DNA of 7,352 bases from an uncultured Actinomycetes bacterium (GCA_913009475.1 CAJVYJ010000084.1:1-7352); one strand, 5' to 3'. Positions 1-5,635 are shown, counted from the stretch's first letter. Notes: generated by a model not told the origin, from the sequence alone. Numbers and translations: made by a program.

Positions 1-139
1 TACTTTGTATGCAAGCAAAATAACTCCTCTGGCGTGCGCTACTGTGATTGCTGTTTTTGTGTTTTTTTTTTTTCAAGCAGAAGACGGCATACGAGATATA
101 TCAGTGTGACTGGAGTTCAGACGTGTGCTCTTCCGATCT
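1..139. other. Sequencing artefact: adapter read-through with poly-T and noise
   Basis: Bases 74-139 match a full Illumina TruSeq indexed adapter. They start with the P7 flow-cell sequence (CAAGCAGAAGACGG..., 74-97), then an 8-base index field (98-105, reverse complement ACTGATAT, which I recognise as TruSeq index 25), then the read-2 primer site ending GCTCTTCCGATCT at 139. Just before P7 is a run of 12 T (62-73). On the opposite strand this is the poly-A that Illumina base callers emit when a read runs off the end of the adapter. Bases 1-61 are then best explained as low-quality post-adapter noise. The stretch should be masked, and no gene should be annotated in it. Confidence 0.97.
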
Positions 140-403
140 AAAGAGAAACGTTTTGGCGATGCTTATGATCTGCAACCGGCAACAAATAAAGCAAAACAGA
201 CAAAAGAGCAGTTTGAAGCGGTAAGAAAAGGTTTTCCTATTTCCGACTTTAAGATATTACCAGTTACTGAAGAGAGTAACAGACAAACAGTAACGGTAGA
301 TTACGAGCTGGATAAGTACGGCACCTGGGAAAGCAGTTGGACTTTTACTAAACAAGGCGGGAGATGGGTGGCCGAAGGTTACCAAGTGAGACAAAAACAG
401 TAA
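140..403 (+). CDS. C-terminal fragment of unrecognised protein, 5' end lost at adapter junction
   Basis: An open frame of 87 codons runs from the adapter junction to a TAA at 401-403. The apparent GTG start at 125 lies inside the adapter and is not real, so the true start is missing. The visible part is hydrophilic and alternates a helical stretch (roughly KAKQTKEQFEAVRKG) with beta-like segments (TVTVDYELD, ESSWTFTKQGGRWVAEGYQV). The last pattern, a strand followed by W.F.K..GRWV..GY, resembles the C-terminal strands of small NTF2-like or DUF4878-like domains often found in secreted lipoproteins. That is a resemblance of pattern only. No signal peptide or catalytic motif can be judged because the N-terminus is absent. 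A strong terminator follows 23 bases after the stop, so this was the last gene of its transcript. Confidence 0.7.
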   Translation, partial: KEKRFGDAYDLQPATNKAKQTKEQFEAVRKGFPISDFKILPVTEESNRQTVTVDYELDKYGTWESSWTFTKQGGRWVAEGYQVRQKQ

Positions 404-426
404 ATTATGGATTAAATAAAATTAAG

Positions 427-466
427 AAAATTAAAGCTCTTCTGTCTCAGAAGAGCTTTAATTTTT
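427..466 (+). terminator. Strong bidirectional intrinsic terminator
   Basis: A perfect 14-bp stem, TTAAAGCTCTTCTG (431-444) with CAGAAGAGCTTTAA (448-461), closes a TCT loop. It is flanked by AAAA on the left and TTTTT on the right, which extend the pairing to 18 bp. The A tract and T tract make it work in either direction. It ends the gene finishing at 403 and sits only 15-20 bases before the dedA start codon. Confidence 0.93.
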
Positions 467-468
467 GA

Positions 469-474
469 TATACT
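469..474 (+). promoter_or_regulatory. Possible -10 box for a leaderless dedA transcript
   Basis: TATACT lies 7 bases before the dedA ATG at 482, so transcription from it would start at or one base before the A of the ATG. No Shine-Dalgarno sequence precedes the ATG (the 15 bases before it are T- and A-rich), which fits a leaderless message. No convincing -35 box is visible, because that position is occupied by the terminator stem. Confidence 0.35.
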
Positions 475-481
475 TACTTTT

Positions 482-1114
482 ATGTATTCAGTCTTTGTCA
501 GTATTGGAAAAACATTATATGAATTTACGCTTAATTTTGGAGTAATTGGTCTGGGTGTCGGCACATTTTTTGAGAGTCTGGGTATTCCCACAGCGGCGGC
601 CGTGCTTGAGTTAGCGGCCGGTACACTGATCCTAGAAGGGCGAACGTCTTTTCTTATGGCTTTAATAATCTCTGATCTTGGCCTGACCTTGGGGTCGATT
701 GTGAGCTATTACATTGGCTATGCCGGCTCACAAACAGTCAGCCGTTGGCGGCCTCGGGCGGTTGACGAGGTTCGTCATTCCAAAGCTAAAGCGATGCTGA
801 TGAAGTATGGTGAAATATCCATTCTTTTCGCTCAACTTTTCGGGCCGGCTCGTACTTGGATATCTTTGCCGGCCGGCGCTATGAAGCTTGATATTAAGCG
901 ATTTACTGTTTATACGGCGATTGGCGGAGCCATCTACTGTTCAATAGCTATTGGCATAAGTTTCTTTTTTACTAACATGATCAAAGGCAAGCTGCAATTG
1001 ATTTTACGTTATATATCGATTAGAAGTCTTATCGCGTTATTATTAGGGATATTAATTATAATCGTGGTCTGGATATATCTTAGAGTCCATAATTCAAATA
1101 ATTCCGGCGCCTAG
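482..1114 (+). CDS. DedA-family (SNARE-associated/VTT) membrane protein
   Basis: This 210-residue protein matches the DedA family in size and architecture. Family members are inner-membrane proteins linked to membrane homeostasis, proton-dependent transport and, in some cases, undecaprenyl-phosphate or phospholipid flipping. Visible signatures are FFESLGIP (29-36) with the family glutamate at E31, a hydrophobic re-entrant stretch through about residue 80 (GSIVSYYIGY), the GPARTWISLPAG motif (121-132) with R124, and two hydrophobic helices (about 145-165 and 183-200). The usual motif is GRF-x-PG-x-RT-x(5)-AG. Here the first arginine is replaced by glutamine (AQLFGPART, Q118) and the PG order is reversed. 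ATG 482 is chosen because it gives the standard N-terminal length, although no Shine-Dalgarno site precedes it. A terminator lies directly upstream, so the gene is probably monocistronic. The exact transported substrate cannot be told. Confidence 0.92.
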   Translation: MYSVFVSIGKTLYEFTLNFGVIGLGVGTFFESLGIPTAAAVLELAAGTLILEGRTSFLMALIISDLGLTLGSIVSYYIGYAGSQTVSRWRPRAVDEVRHSKAKAMLMKYGEISILFAQLFGPARTWISLPAGAMKLDIKRFTVYTAIGGAIYCSIAIGISFFFTNMIKGKLQLILRYISIRSLIALLLGILIIIVVWIYLRVHNSNNSGA

Positions 1115-1152
1115 GCTCGCTCTGCTCGCTAGTTGTAAAGTGTAAATTGTTA

Positions 1153-1178
1153 ATATCAAATTGTAAAATTAATGATAT
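1153..1178. repeat. AT-rich imperfect hairpin downstream of dedA
   Basis: ATATCAAATT (1153-1162) can pair with AATT...TGATAT (1167-1178) around a GTAA loop, with a two-A bulge. It is weak and AT-rich and has no T tract. It lies in the gene-free 1115-1493 stretch and may be the edge of an intergenic repeat. No function is assigned. Confidence 0.35.
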
Positions 1179-1193
1179 CGCAATCTCCCACGA

Positions 1194-1214
1194 CCCCTCT
1201 TTAGCAAAGAGGGG
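1194..1214. repeat. Perfect 9-bp G/C-capped palindrome
   Basis: CCCCTCTTT (1194-1202) pairs perfectly with AAAGAGGGG (1206-1214) around a three-base AGC loop. There is no T tract after it, so it is not a canonical terminator. The form is that of a short dispersed intergenic palindrome (REP-like), but only one copy lies in this window. Confidence 0.7.
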
Positions 1215-1242
1215 AAATAACAATTCCAAATTGAAAATAGTT

Positions 1243-1290
1243 AAACGTGTAGCCGCAAAGCTTGCTCTGCCTGAGAAACGTTTATTTTTT
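1243..1290 (+). terminator. Possible terminator for dedA
   Basis: AAACGT (1243-1248) can pair with ACGTTT (1278-1283), enclosing an inner GCAA/TTGC stem, and is followed by ATTTTTT (1284-1290). The long loop and short stems make this a weak candidate. It is the only T-tract structure between dedA and the converging ccmF genes. Confidence 0.35.
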
Positions 1291-1324
1291 CTCTCGAAAA
1301 GACGCTGTCATTTTCCCGTGTTCC

Positions 1325-1450
1325 TACGTTTGTCATTCTCAGCTTGACTGGGAATCCAGGTAAAGAGGTGCGTTGGAACGAGAACAAATAAAAGCGTTAA
1401 AAAGCACGGCTGGTCTTGGATCCCCGATCAGGTCGAGGATGACAAGCGTA
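1325..1450. mobile_element. MITE-like element with imperfect terminal inverted repeats
   Basis: The left end (1325-1358, TACGTTTGTCATTCTCAG...) and the reverse complement of the right end (1417-1450, TACGCTTGTCATCCTCGA...) align over 34 bases. The inner 28 bases match at 21 positions and the outer part is nearly identical. Each end also folds on itself: ATTCTCAG-CTTGA-CTGGGAAT (1335-1355) on the left, and ATCCCCGATC with GGTCGAGGAT (1420-1440) on the right with one mismatch. The 126-bp unit has no coding capacity of its own. This TCATTC...GGGAATCC/GGATCC...GGATGAC style is typical of small non-autonomous palindromic repeats spread between genes in many bacteria. A second, solo copy of the left end lies at 5861-5888. 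The element sits between two converging genes. Confidence 0.72.
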
Positions 1451-1493
1451 AAGTGGATCGGAAAATGTGTAGCGCGCCAGTTCATCCGGCGCT

Positions 1494-2084
1494 TTATGCT
1501 TCCCGGTGCCCTATGTGGTTTAACTCCTGGCTGTAAAAAGAGAAGAGCATGCCCAAGCCGATTAATAAAGTGGCGACCCAAAAAACCGTTAGATGATCGG
1601 GGTTGTCAGCTAAAAGCAAGAAGTCGAAAAAAAAGATCACTAGTCCTAAATGCAATAAAGCCGACCCTAATTGCAGGAAGAACCCTGTTCGCTCAAAGCT
1701 CAATCTTTTGCTGCCAACGAACGTCAAAGCTATAACTACCAATTGAATAAGAGCGGCAGCGATAAAGAGAAAACCAATGCCGGTTTTAGCGTCAATGGTG
1801 ATGGCGATTAAAAAAGTAATTCCCAGAAGTAAGCCGTTAACCTTCAATAAATCAGCATCTTTAAAAAGGCGTTTAGGTATGCATATTCCCAGAACGACAA
1901 TTAAGGCGACGGCAAATGGCAAGACCGCGACATTCATCTTATCCAAGTAAGTTTGGTAAAGGGGCGTGCCGGTCCAATTTGGCGCCTGTGTGGAACTGTA
2001 AACTGTTCCAACAAAGAACGATATGCCGATAGCGGTCAGTATAATTACTGTTGCCAAGATTAAGAAAAAGTTAAGATTTTTCAT
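1494..2084 (-). CDS. ccmF: CcmF-like C-terminal half (split cytochrome c heme lyase subunit)
   Basis: This 196-residue integral membrane protein has about five hydrophobic segments. Residues 11-75 (ILTAIGISFFVGTVY... PLYQTYLDKMNVAVLPFAVAL) follow the pattern of the CcmF region after its split point, where TVLLGTLYP is followed by a VGPPYFN-like stretch and a hydrophobic helix. H145 in GSALLHLGL fits the C-terminal transmembrane heme-ligating histidine of CcmF. The long periplasmic domain that normally precedes the last helix is reduced to about ten residues (ADNPDHLTVF). The ATG at 2084 shares its A with the TAA of the upstream half (TAATG) and has GGGAGG at 2088-2093, so translation is coupled. 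A weak hairpin (1474-1478 with 1488-1492) follows the stop but lacks a T run. It is expected to act with the N-half in attaching heme to apocytochrome c at the outer face of the membrane. Assignment rests on pattern and context. Confidence 0.72.
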   Translation of the reverse strand: MKNLNFFLILATVIILTAIGISFFVGTVYSSTQAPNWTGTPLYQTYLDKMNVAVLPFAVALIVVLGICIPKRLFKDADLLKVNGLLLGITFLIAITIDAKTGIGFLFIAAALIQLVVIALTFVGSKRLSFERTGFFLQLGSALLHLGLVIFFFDFLLLADNPDHLTVFWVATLLIGLGMLFSFYSQELNHIGHREA

Positions 2085-3019
2085 TATCCTCCCACCGAAT
2101 GGATGCCCGGGAGCACGTAAGTGCTTAAATACGTAGCGATTACCGAGGTAAACGCCAGTATTCCAATAATACCCGTTGTTTTCCACATGCCCTTGCGATG
2201 CAGGTAGAGCCGGGAATGAAAATAAGCGGTATAGAGCACCCACATCATTAAAGTCACATTAATTTTTGGCGAATACCACCAGGGCTGCCCCTTCCAAGCT
2301 TCGGCCGCCCAAGGATAACCGAGGAGCAGGCCGACGGTAAGAACAATATAACCGAGCTTAGCCCAATTGTAGGCTAATCTGTCAAGGTCATGATCATGAC
2401 TATTGAGCATAAAGATTATCGCGAAAAAAGAGATGACAAAAGTCGAGTAAGCCAGAAATAGCAGCGGCGGATGAATCCACATATATACGGAGTTATAAAA
2501 TCCTTGCATTCGGCCCATGGCCATGCTAAAAAGCTGATATTTACCATTAGCGTCAACTGCATTTATCGTTTGGCTGTATTCAATGATAGTTTTATTAAAT
2601 CCGGGCAACGGTGAGATAAAAGGGTTGGAGGTAAAGGTTGTGAGAATTATAAACAGTGTTAACCCTATATTAACAGCGGCTTTAAAGTACAGGTCACGGT
2701 CACGGATTACCAGTAGCCAGAGAGACAACAATAAGGTCCAGAAGTAAAGTTTTTCATCCTCTACCCATACGGGGATAGCATATCTGCCGGCTAATACTCC
2801 GCTGATTGGGTTGTAGAGCGGCAGGTCAAGATAGATTCGGTAGTGAAACCAGACCAGCAATAAAAAACCCGACAACAGCGCGGTAAAGATGGCCAGATTT
2901 AGATGGCGTGAGTAGCGTCGCAACGGTTGATAGAGGCTAAAGACTACTAGTACCAGAGATAGTATCATGGTGAAATATAACAAGGGTTGGCCCAGGTTTA
3001 TTACCATGGTTCTGGCCAT
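2084..3019 (-). CDS. ccmF: CcmF/CcsA-type cytochrome c heme lyase, N-terminal half
   Basis: This is a 311-residue polytopic membrane protein of the heme-handling superfamily (CcmF/NrfE/CcsA). Readable signatures include the N-terminal LGQPLLYFTMILSL helix, FTSNPF (129-134), WIHPPLLFLAY (181-191) with H183, and a tryptophan-rich WWD-type segment (237-260, AEAWKGQPWWYSPKIN...). The next are the transmembrane FHSR with H268, and GIHSVGG with H309 at the C-terminus. H183, H268 and H309 correspond in order to three of the four histidines of full-length CcmF. The fourth is in the next gene. The canonical WWFWDPVEN is here PWWYSPKIN, so the D and E are lost. ATG 3019 is used because it gives the normal short N-terminus, but it has no Shine-Dalgarno. 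A TTG at 3040 with AGGA 6 bases ahead is a serious alternative that adds seven residues, and ATG 3007 is also possible. Confidence 0.85.
   Translation of the reverse strand: MARTMVINLGQPLLYFTMILSLVLVVFSLYQPLRRYSRHLNLAIFTALLSGFLLLVWFHYRIYLDLPLYNPISGVLAGRYAIPVWVEDEKLYFWTLLLSLWLLVIRDRDLYFKAAVNIGLTLFIILTTFTSNPFISPLPGFNKTIIEYSQTINAVDANGKYQLFSMAMGRMQGFYNSVYMWIHPPLLFLAYSTFVISFFAIIFMLNSHDHDLDRLAYNWAKLGYIVLTVGLLLGYPWAAEAWKGQPWWYSPKINVTLMMWVLYTAYFHSRLYLHRKGMWKTTGIIGILAFTSVIATYLSTYVLPGIHSVGG
2088..2093 (-). promoter_or_regulatory. Ribosome binding site for the ccmF C-half
   Basis: GGGAGG on the minus strand lies three bases before the ATG at 2084, inside the last codons of the N-half gene. With the TAATG overlap it indicates a genuine internal start rather than a sequencing frameshift. 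Confidence 0.75.
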
Positions 3020-3083
3020 AAAATAACTATTTAAATTCAAATTAATTCCTATGAAAGCAGGTTTTAGAATTAGCGTAATGTGT

Positions 3084-3089
3084 ATTATA
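3084..3089 (-). promoter_or_regulatory. Promoter -10 box (TATAAT) for the split ccmF genes
   Basis: A perfect TATAAT on the minus strand sits in the 117-base gap between the HD-GYP gene and ccmF, about 65 bases before ATG 3019 and 44 before the alternative TTG 3040. The only -35 candidate at 17-base spacing is TTTAAA (3107-3112), a weak match. It suggests that ccmF can be transcribed independently of the upstream signalling genes. Confidence 0.55.
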
Positions 3090-3136
3090 GCGAAGAAATA
3101 ATATTTTTTAAAGTCGATAAATATAAAAATCAAATA

Positions 3137-4222
3137 TCAGCCGGCGGCTCTGTACCTTTTTTCAACCGGTTCTGTTATTTGGAAGCCGGTTTTGTTAACC
3201 ATTTCTATAAATTTATCAACTACAAAAGGGTCAAACATACTTTTCCGGCACCTTTTAAGTTCACTTAGAGCTTTCTTCCGGGTCAGACGTTGGCGGTAAT
3301 GTTGGTCATGGAGCATTGAATCCCAGGCGTCAACAACTGCGAGAATACGGGCCGTAAGGGGAATGTTCGCTCCCTTTAAATGATCAGGGTAACCGGTACC
3401 GTCAAAGTGTTCATGATGGTGGCGTACGATTTCCAATATTGGCCAGGGCCATTGTACTTTACTTAGAATTTTGTAGGCGATTACCGGATGTTCTTTAATA
3501 ACCTCCCAGTCACTCTTGCCCAGGTTTTTTTTCTGAATTACCTTCCAAGGAATGATGATTTTGCCGATGTCATGAAGATAAGCGGCAATCTCCAAGGCTT
3601 TGATTTGCGTCGGCGGCAGTTCCAGCCATTCGCCGAATCTTTTAGCCATTACCGGCACTCTGTCTAAATGAGAATAAGTAAAACTTGGGTCGGTCACCTC
3701 AATAATGGCCGCCATGGCTTTTATAATTTGAAAATATAATTTTTCTTCTTCCTCGATCTGTTCTTCAAGTTTGCGTACGACTACTTGACTGTATTGATTA
3801 AGGTATTCCTCTTCCGACTTGAATAATGATCTTTTTGGCCATAACAGTCCCGCTGATTTTTCGTTTAAGACTTTTTCAATTTGAGCCAACAACTCTTTTG
3901 GGTTCTGCGGCTTGATGATGAATCTGGAAGCGCCTAATTTAAGCGCCAGGTCTTTGTCTTTATCGCTGATGTAGTGGGCGGAATAAAATACAAAAGGAAT
4001 CATAGTTAGATTATCGTCTTTTTTAAGTTCTCGCAGCAGTCTAAAACCATCCATGACCGGCATTAAAATGTCGGATATAACCAAGCTTATCTTTGAGGTT
4101 CTAAGAATCCGCAGAGCCTCAACTCCGTTTTTTGCTTCTATGGGTTTGTACCCATGGAAAGATAATATTTTTTTAAGTAATAGCCTATCATTTTTGCGGT
4201 CATCAACGATTAGTATATTCAT
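3137..4222 (-). CDS. Response regulator with HD-GYP domain (cyclic-di-GMP phosphodiesterase)
   Basis: This 361-residue cytoplasmic protein has an N-terminal receiver (1-118) joined by a glutamate-rich, probably coiled-coil helix (about 137-170) to an HD-GYP domain (about 170-350). Receiver residues are D7/D8, the phospho-acceptor D51 (ISDILMP), S81 and K104 (IIKP). HD-GYP residues are complete: the HLDRV histidine H185, the HD pair H217-D218 (AAYLHDIGK), H245 (KEHP), HHEH-x-DGTGYP (269-279), and the downstream ARILAVVDAWDSM and FDP. Intact HD-GYP proteins hydrolyse cyclic di-GMP to pGpG or GMP with a bound bi- or trinuclear metal centre, and phosphorylation of the receiver normally controls this. 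ATG 4222 follows the preceding receiver gene's TGA by two bases, so translation is likely coupled. No histidine kinase or GGDEF protein is present in the window. Confidence 0.95.
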   Translation of the reverse strand: MNILIVDDRKNDRLLLKKILSFHGYKPIEAKNGVEALRILRTSKISLVISDILMPVMDGFRLLRELKKDDNLTMIPFVFYSAHYISDKDKDLALKLGASRFIIKPQNPKELLAQIEKVLNEKSAGLLWPKRSLFKSEEEYLNQYSQVVVRKLEEQIEEEEKLYFQIIKAMAAIIEVTDPSFTYSHLDRVPVMAKRFGEWLELPPTQIKALEIAAYLHDIGKIIIPWKVIQKKNLGKSDWEVIKEHPVIAYKILSKVQWPWPILEIVRHHHEHFDGTGYPDHLKGANIPLTARILAVVDAWDSMLHDQHYRQRLTRKKALSELKRCRKSMFDPFVVDKFIEMVNKTGFQITEPVEKRYRAAG

Positions 4223-4224
4223 AC

Positions 4225-4590
4225 TCAGGCTACCTTGATAATGTTATTAATCTCGTCCGTTAAGGTCAGAGGGTTAAATGGTTTTTCAAAATAGCCGTTG
4301 CATCCGGCTTTCATGATTGCCTCCCGGTCACCGGCCATCGCCAGCGAGGTGATGGCGATGATGGGAGTTTTCTTAAGATTTTTCTCTTTTCTAATTTTTT
4401 TAGTGGCTTCGACTCCGCTGAAGTCAGGCAGTAATATATCCATAATAATCAGGTCCGGTTGCTCTTTTATCGCTGCGTTAACGCCCTCACTACCACTTGT
4501 AGCTTCAATAATCGTATCTCCGTGTCGACGGAAGACAACATTAAGCAGCTTTAGGTTATAAAGGTTATCTTCAATTATCAGTACTTTCAT
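4225..4590 (-). CDS. Single-domain CheY-like response regulator receiver
   Basis: This 121-residue stand-alone receiver has no output domain. The acidic pair E7-D8 (IIEDN), phospho-acceptor D51 (IIMDILLPDFSG), T81 (AITSLA) and K103 (YFEKPF) are all in place, so it should accept phosphate. The sequence style (EDNLYNLKLL..., then FEKPFNPLTL near the end) is closest to DivK-like or hybrid-kinase receivers that pass phosphate or bind partner proteins, rather than to chemotaxis CheY specifically. ATG 4590 is chosen over upstream codons because it begins the first beta strand (MKVLIIEDN) and lies 13 bases after the pfk stop. An AAGAG about five bases upstream is a weak Shine-Dalgarno. It is followed after two bases by the receiver-HD-GYP gene, a likely partner in one relay. 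Confidence 0.93.
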   Translation of the reverse strand: MKVLIIEDNLYNLKLLNVVFRRHGDTIIEATSGSEGVNAAIKEQPDLIIMDILLPDFSGVEATKKIRKEKNLKKTPIIAITSLAMAGDREAIMKAGCNGYFEKPFNPLTLTDEINNIIKVA

Positions 4591-4603
4591 TAGGTACTCT
4601 TTT

Positions 4604-5629
4604 TTAGTCAAATTTCTTGGCCAGTTCGTACAGCTTTTTGTCAACCGGTTTAACTTGCAAGGCATTGTCAAGTGACACAAATATTACCTTATTCCCCTGA
4701 ATACAGACCATGTAGTCCCATTTTTTTTGATTGACGAGCTCAATAGCGCCAAACCCCAAACGGGTGGCAATCAGCCGGTCGAAGGCCGTCGGGTTGCCGC
4801 CGCGCTGCAAATGGCCAAGAATGGTAAAACGTGTTTCCATACCAGTATTTTTGGCCAGCTCTTCACTTAAATACTCAGCGATACCACCCAGCATCGCGTG
4901 GCCGAACATGTCAGTTTTTTTAGTTCTGACTACTTGCTCTCCGCCGCTAAGCGTAGCTCCTTCCGCGACTACAACGATGGCAAATCTCTTACCCTTTGTT
5001 TGCATGGCCTTAAGCCGAGCGCTAACATCCTTGATATCAATCGGCTCCTCAGGGATGAGAATAATATCCGCGCCGCCGGCTATACCGGATTCCAAAGCGA
5101 TATGGCCGGCATCCCGGCCCATTACTTCTACAACTATAATGCGATGGTGAGATTCCGCTGTTGTATGGATTCTTTCGATTGCCTCGGTAGCGGTAGCCAT
5201 AGCGGTATCGAAGCCAATGGCGTAGTCGGTGCCGGCAATATCATTATCTATAGTCTGTGGTACTCCGATCGCCGGTATCGGTTGCGGCAATTTATTAAGT
5301 TTATGGGCGACACCGATAGTATCATCGCCGCCAATAGCGACAATAGCTTCAAGGTCGTTGGCTTTAACTGTAGAGACGACCTTATCAACGCCGCCGCTTA
5401 TTTTAAAAGGGTTGGTGCGTGAAGTGCCGAGTATCGTTCCTCCCCGGTAGAGAATATTGGTAATATCCTCTTCTTTCAGTGGGGAAAGTCTGTTTTCGAC
5501 TAAGCCCGCCCAGCCGTCATGGATACCGAGAACATTATGGCCGTCTTTTTCCGCGCGTTTTACAATAGCTCTAATGGCCGTGTTTATGGCCGAAGAATCG
5601 CCGCCGCCCGTTAGTACTCCAATCTTCAA
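4604..5629 (-). CDS. pfkA: 6-phosphofructokinase (PfkA family, substrate specificity uncertain)
   Basis: At 341 residues it phosphorylates fructose 6-phosphate to fructose 1,6-bisphosphate, the committed step of glycolysis; PPi-using forms are reversible. Family motifs in order are GVLTGGGDSSAIN (4-16), R71 in GTSRTNPF, GGDDTIG (100-106), the catalytic PQTIDND (124-130), GTDYAIGFDTA, MGRDAGHIAL (170-179), AEGA (222-225), and ETRFTILGHLQRGG (265-278) with R267 and H273. The residue equivalent to E. coli Gly104 is Asp (D103), the mark of PPi-dependent enzymes. The equivalent of residue 124, Gly in E. coli and Lys in PPi enzymes, is Gln (Q125), so phosphoryl-donor choice cannot be predicted. The TTG at 5629 is preferred because AAAGGAG lies six bases upstream; an upstream GTG at 5671 has none. 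First gene of the pfk-receiver-HD-GYP operon. Confidence 0.93.
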   Translation of the reverse strand: MKIGVLTGGGDSSAINTAIRAIVKRAEKDGHNVLGIHDGWAGLVENRLSPLKEEDITNILYRGGTILGTSRTNPFKISGGVDKVVSTVKANDLEAIVAIGGDDTIGVAHKLNKLPQPIPAIGVPQTIDNDIAGTDYAIGFDTAMATATEAIERIHTTAESHHRIIVVEVMGRDAGHIALESGIAGGADIILIPEEPIDIKDVSARLKAMQTKGKRFAIVVVAEGATLSGGEQVVRTKKTDMFGHAMLGGIAEYLSEELAKNTGMETRFTILGHLQRGGNPTAFDRLIATRLGFGAIELVNQKKWDYMVCIQGNKVIFVSLDNALQVKPVDKKLYELAKKFD

Positions 5630-5635
5630 TTTTTT

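Noticed and set aside
2..73. Plausible signal-peptide or membrane segment (ITPLACATVIAVFVFFF) in frame 2
   Set aside because: It lies in the noise and poly-T stretch in front of the adapter. The phenylalanines come from the T run, and the frame meets a stop inside the adapter.
125..139. GTG start codon for the first gene
   Set aside because: The codon and the next four are adapter sequence.
1147..1735. Reading frames of 66, 80 and 120 codons on both strands between dedA and ccmF
   Set aside because: They run through the hairpin and MITE-like repeat and partly through ccmF in another frame, and show no protein-like composition or ribosome binding site.
2082..2096. Frameshift error joining two parts of a single ccmF
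   Set aside because: The TAATG overlap plus a GGGAGG site and a clean domain boundary favour a real split. A read check is still the deciding test.
2085..2243. N-terminal extension of the ccmF C-half to 2243
   Set aside because: It overlaps the end of the N-half in another frame, and its residues look random. ATG 2084 has a ribosome binding site and the TAATG overlap.
3020..3133. TTG start at 3133 for the ccmF N-half
   Set aside because: It adds 38 residues with no family counterpart and would overlap the candidate promoter. The starts at 3040, 3019 or 3007 are better.
4591..4680. Longer start of the single receiver at 4680
   Set aside because: The extension lies inside pfk in another frame and precedes the first beta strand of the receiver fold.
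4731..5422. Plus-strand reading frames of 139 and 174 codons opposite pfk
   Set aside because: They are antisense shadows of the well-supported pfk coding sequence.
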